From positions 744,001 to 808,000 of the forward strand of contig NZ_JAEDXU010000001.1 of assembly GCF_017830045.1 (NCBI RefSeq): a stretch of 64,000 nucleotides of DNA. Reading direction: 5' to 3'. Numbering within the stretch: the first letter of the stretch is position 1; every line of letters starts with the position of its first letter. The position numbers and the translations under genes were made by a program. This DNA comes from Enterococcus larvae (lineage in GTDB: Bacteria > Bacillota > Bacilli > Lactobacillales > Enterococcaceae). The notes beneath the pieces are model-generated. The model was not told the DNA's origin. It saw only the letters and a list, made by a program, of their open reading frames with translations, and searched no databases. Positions 63,705 through 64,000 of this stretch are shown here, piece after piece.

Positions 63705-63792
63705 ACCTATATAAATTCGGATCAATCTGATCCGTTACTGAGAATGATCCTTGTTGAGCTATTTCTGCTCAACAGCTCGCTATTCTCAACAG
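63705..63792 (-). other. Nested hairpin between rsmH and ftsL
   Basis: On the minus strand GTTGAGC-N7-GCTCAAC is a perfect 7-bp stem-loop, enclosed by a second pair TGAGAAT/ATTCTCA. It lies just past the rsmH stop and has no T-run, so it is more likely an RNA processing or stability element than a terminator. Confidence 0.45.
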
Positions 63793-63794
63793 AA

Positions 63795-64000
63795 TTATTT
63801 CTCTTTTATTCTTTCTGCAATTCTCAATTTAGCGCTTCGTGAGCGGTTGTTTTCTTCCAGCTCTTCCTTGCTTGGCAAGATAGGCTTTCTTGTCACGACC
63901 TTCATCTCAGGCTGAAATTCTTCCGGTATCATTGGAAGGCCTGGCGGCAAATCTTTGACTGAACTGTACTCCTTGAACATCGTTTTCACGATTCTGTCCT
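63795..64000 (-). CDS. rsmH: 16S rRNA m4C1402 methyltransferase RsmH, C-terminal fragment
   Basis: The frame enters from the right window edge and ends at 63795. The visible 67 residues ([42 protein letters not shown]) match the conserved C-terminus of RsmH/MraW, first gene of the division and wall cluster. It methylates N4 of C1402 in 16S rRNA. The methyltransferase core lies outside the window. Confidence 0.92.
   Translation of the reverse strand, partial: DRIVKTMFKEYSSVKDLPPGLPMIPEEFQPEMKVVTRKPILPSKEELEENNRSRSAKLRIAERIKEK

Noticed and set aside
1-64000. CRISPR arrays, prophage, intact insertion sequences, toxin-antitoxin pairs or known anti-phage systems
   Set aside because: No regularly spaced direct repeats, transposase, integrase or phage structural genes, and no paired small toxin/antitoxin genes were seen on either strand.

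Overview
The window is AT-rich DNA from a low-GC Gram-positive coccus, most probably an Enterococcus. Supporting evidence: a division and cell-wall cluster in the order typical of lactic cocci (rsmH-ftsL-pbp-mraY-murD-murG-divIB-ftsA-ftsZ-ylmE-sepF-ylmG-ylmH-divIVA-ileS), a tagO/epaA-like gene followed by rhamnosyltransferase-type genes (the start of an enterococcal polysaccharide antigen locus), T-box leaders, and a LevR/CelR-type sigma-54 phosphotransferase operon. The species is not determined.

Layout. 1-4.8 kb (minus strand): end of a surface-polysaccharide locus (two glycosyltransferases, the first cut by the window edge, and a TagO/EpaA-like initiating enzyme), then a YihY membrane protein and methionine aminopeptidase. 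4.9-19.5 kb: mostly single genes or pairs, namely an MdoB/LtaS-like phosphoglycerol transferase, flavodoxin, a TetR regulator, an M29 aminopeptidase, an alpha/beta hydrolase behind a possible leader-peptide attenuator, a GyrI-like protein beside an AraC regulator carrying the same domain, an SGNH esterase with a PadR regulator, a two-component system divergent from a lipoprotein with two aspartic-protease-like lobes, tRNA-Arg(CCU) and a 43-residue charged protein. 19.5-26.9 kb: an Eis-like acetyltransferase and a cellobiose-type PTS operon with its activator. 26.9-31.8 kb: a DEAD-box helicase, an oxidoreductase, sfsA, a membrane-linked HTH regulator and a DUF4828 protein. 31.9-38.7 kb: a histidine operon hisZGDBHAFIE under a His T-box. 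38.7-44.7 kb: gltBD. 44.9-47.1 kb: mntR-zwf. 47.5-64 kb: ileS with its T-box, then the division and wall cluster.

How the genes connect. GltBD makes glutamate from the glutamine amide, and HisH consumes glutamine in the adjacent histidine operon. The cel activator gene lies upstream of its own sigma-54 promoter. The division cluster combines lipid II synthesis (MraY, MurD, MurG), septal transpeptidation (PBP, FtsL, DivIB) and Z-ring assembly (FtsA, FtsZ, SepF, YlmG, DivIVA).

Most notable observations. (1) divIB and ylmG have no usable ATG, GTG or TTG near their ribosome binding sites. Each instead has an ATT codon exactly 8 nt after a perfect AGGAGG, suggesting two AUU-initiated division genes. 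(2) A 7-codon leader ORF and mutually exclusive hairpins precede an alpha/beta hydrolase and can bury its ribosome binding site. (3) Two 170-bp intergenic elements, differing at one base and in opposite orientation, flank the 17-kb his-glt-zwf block. No CRISPR array, prophage or intact insertion sequence was seen.
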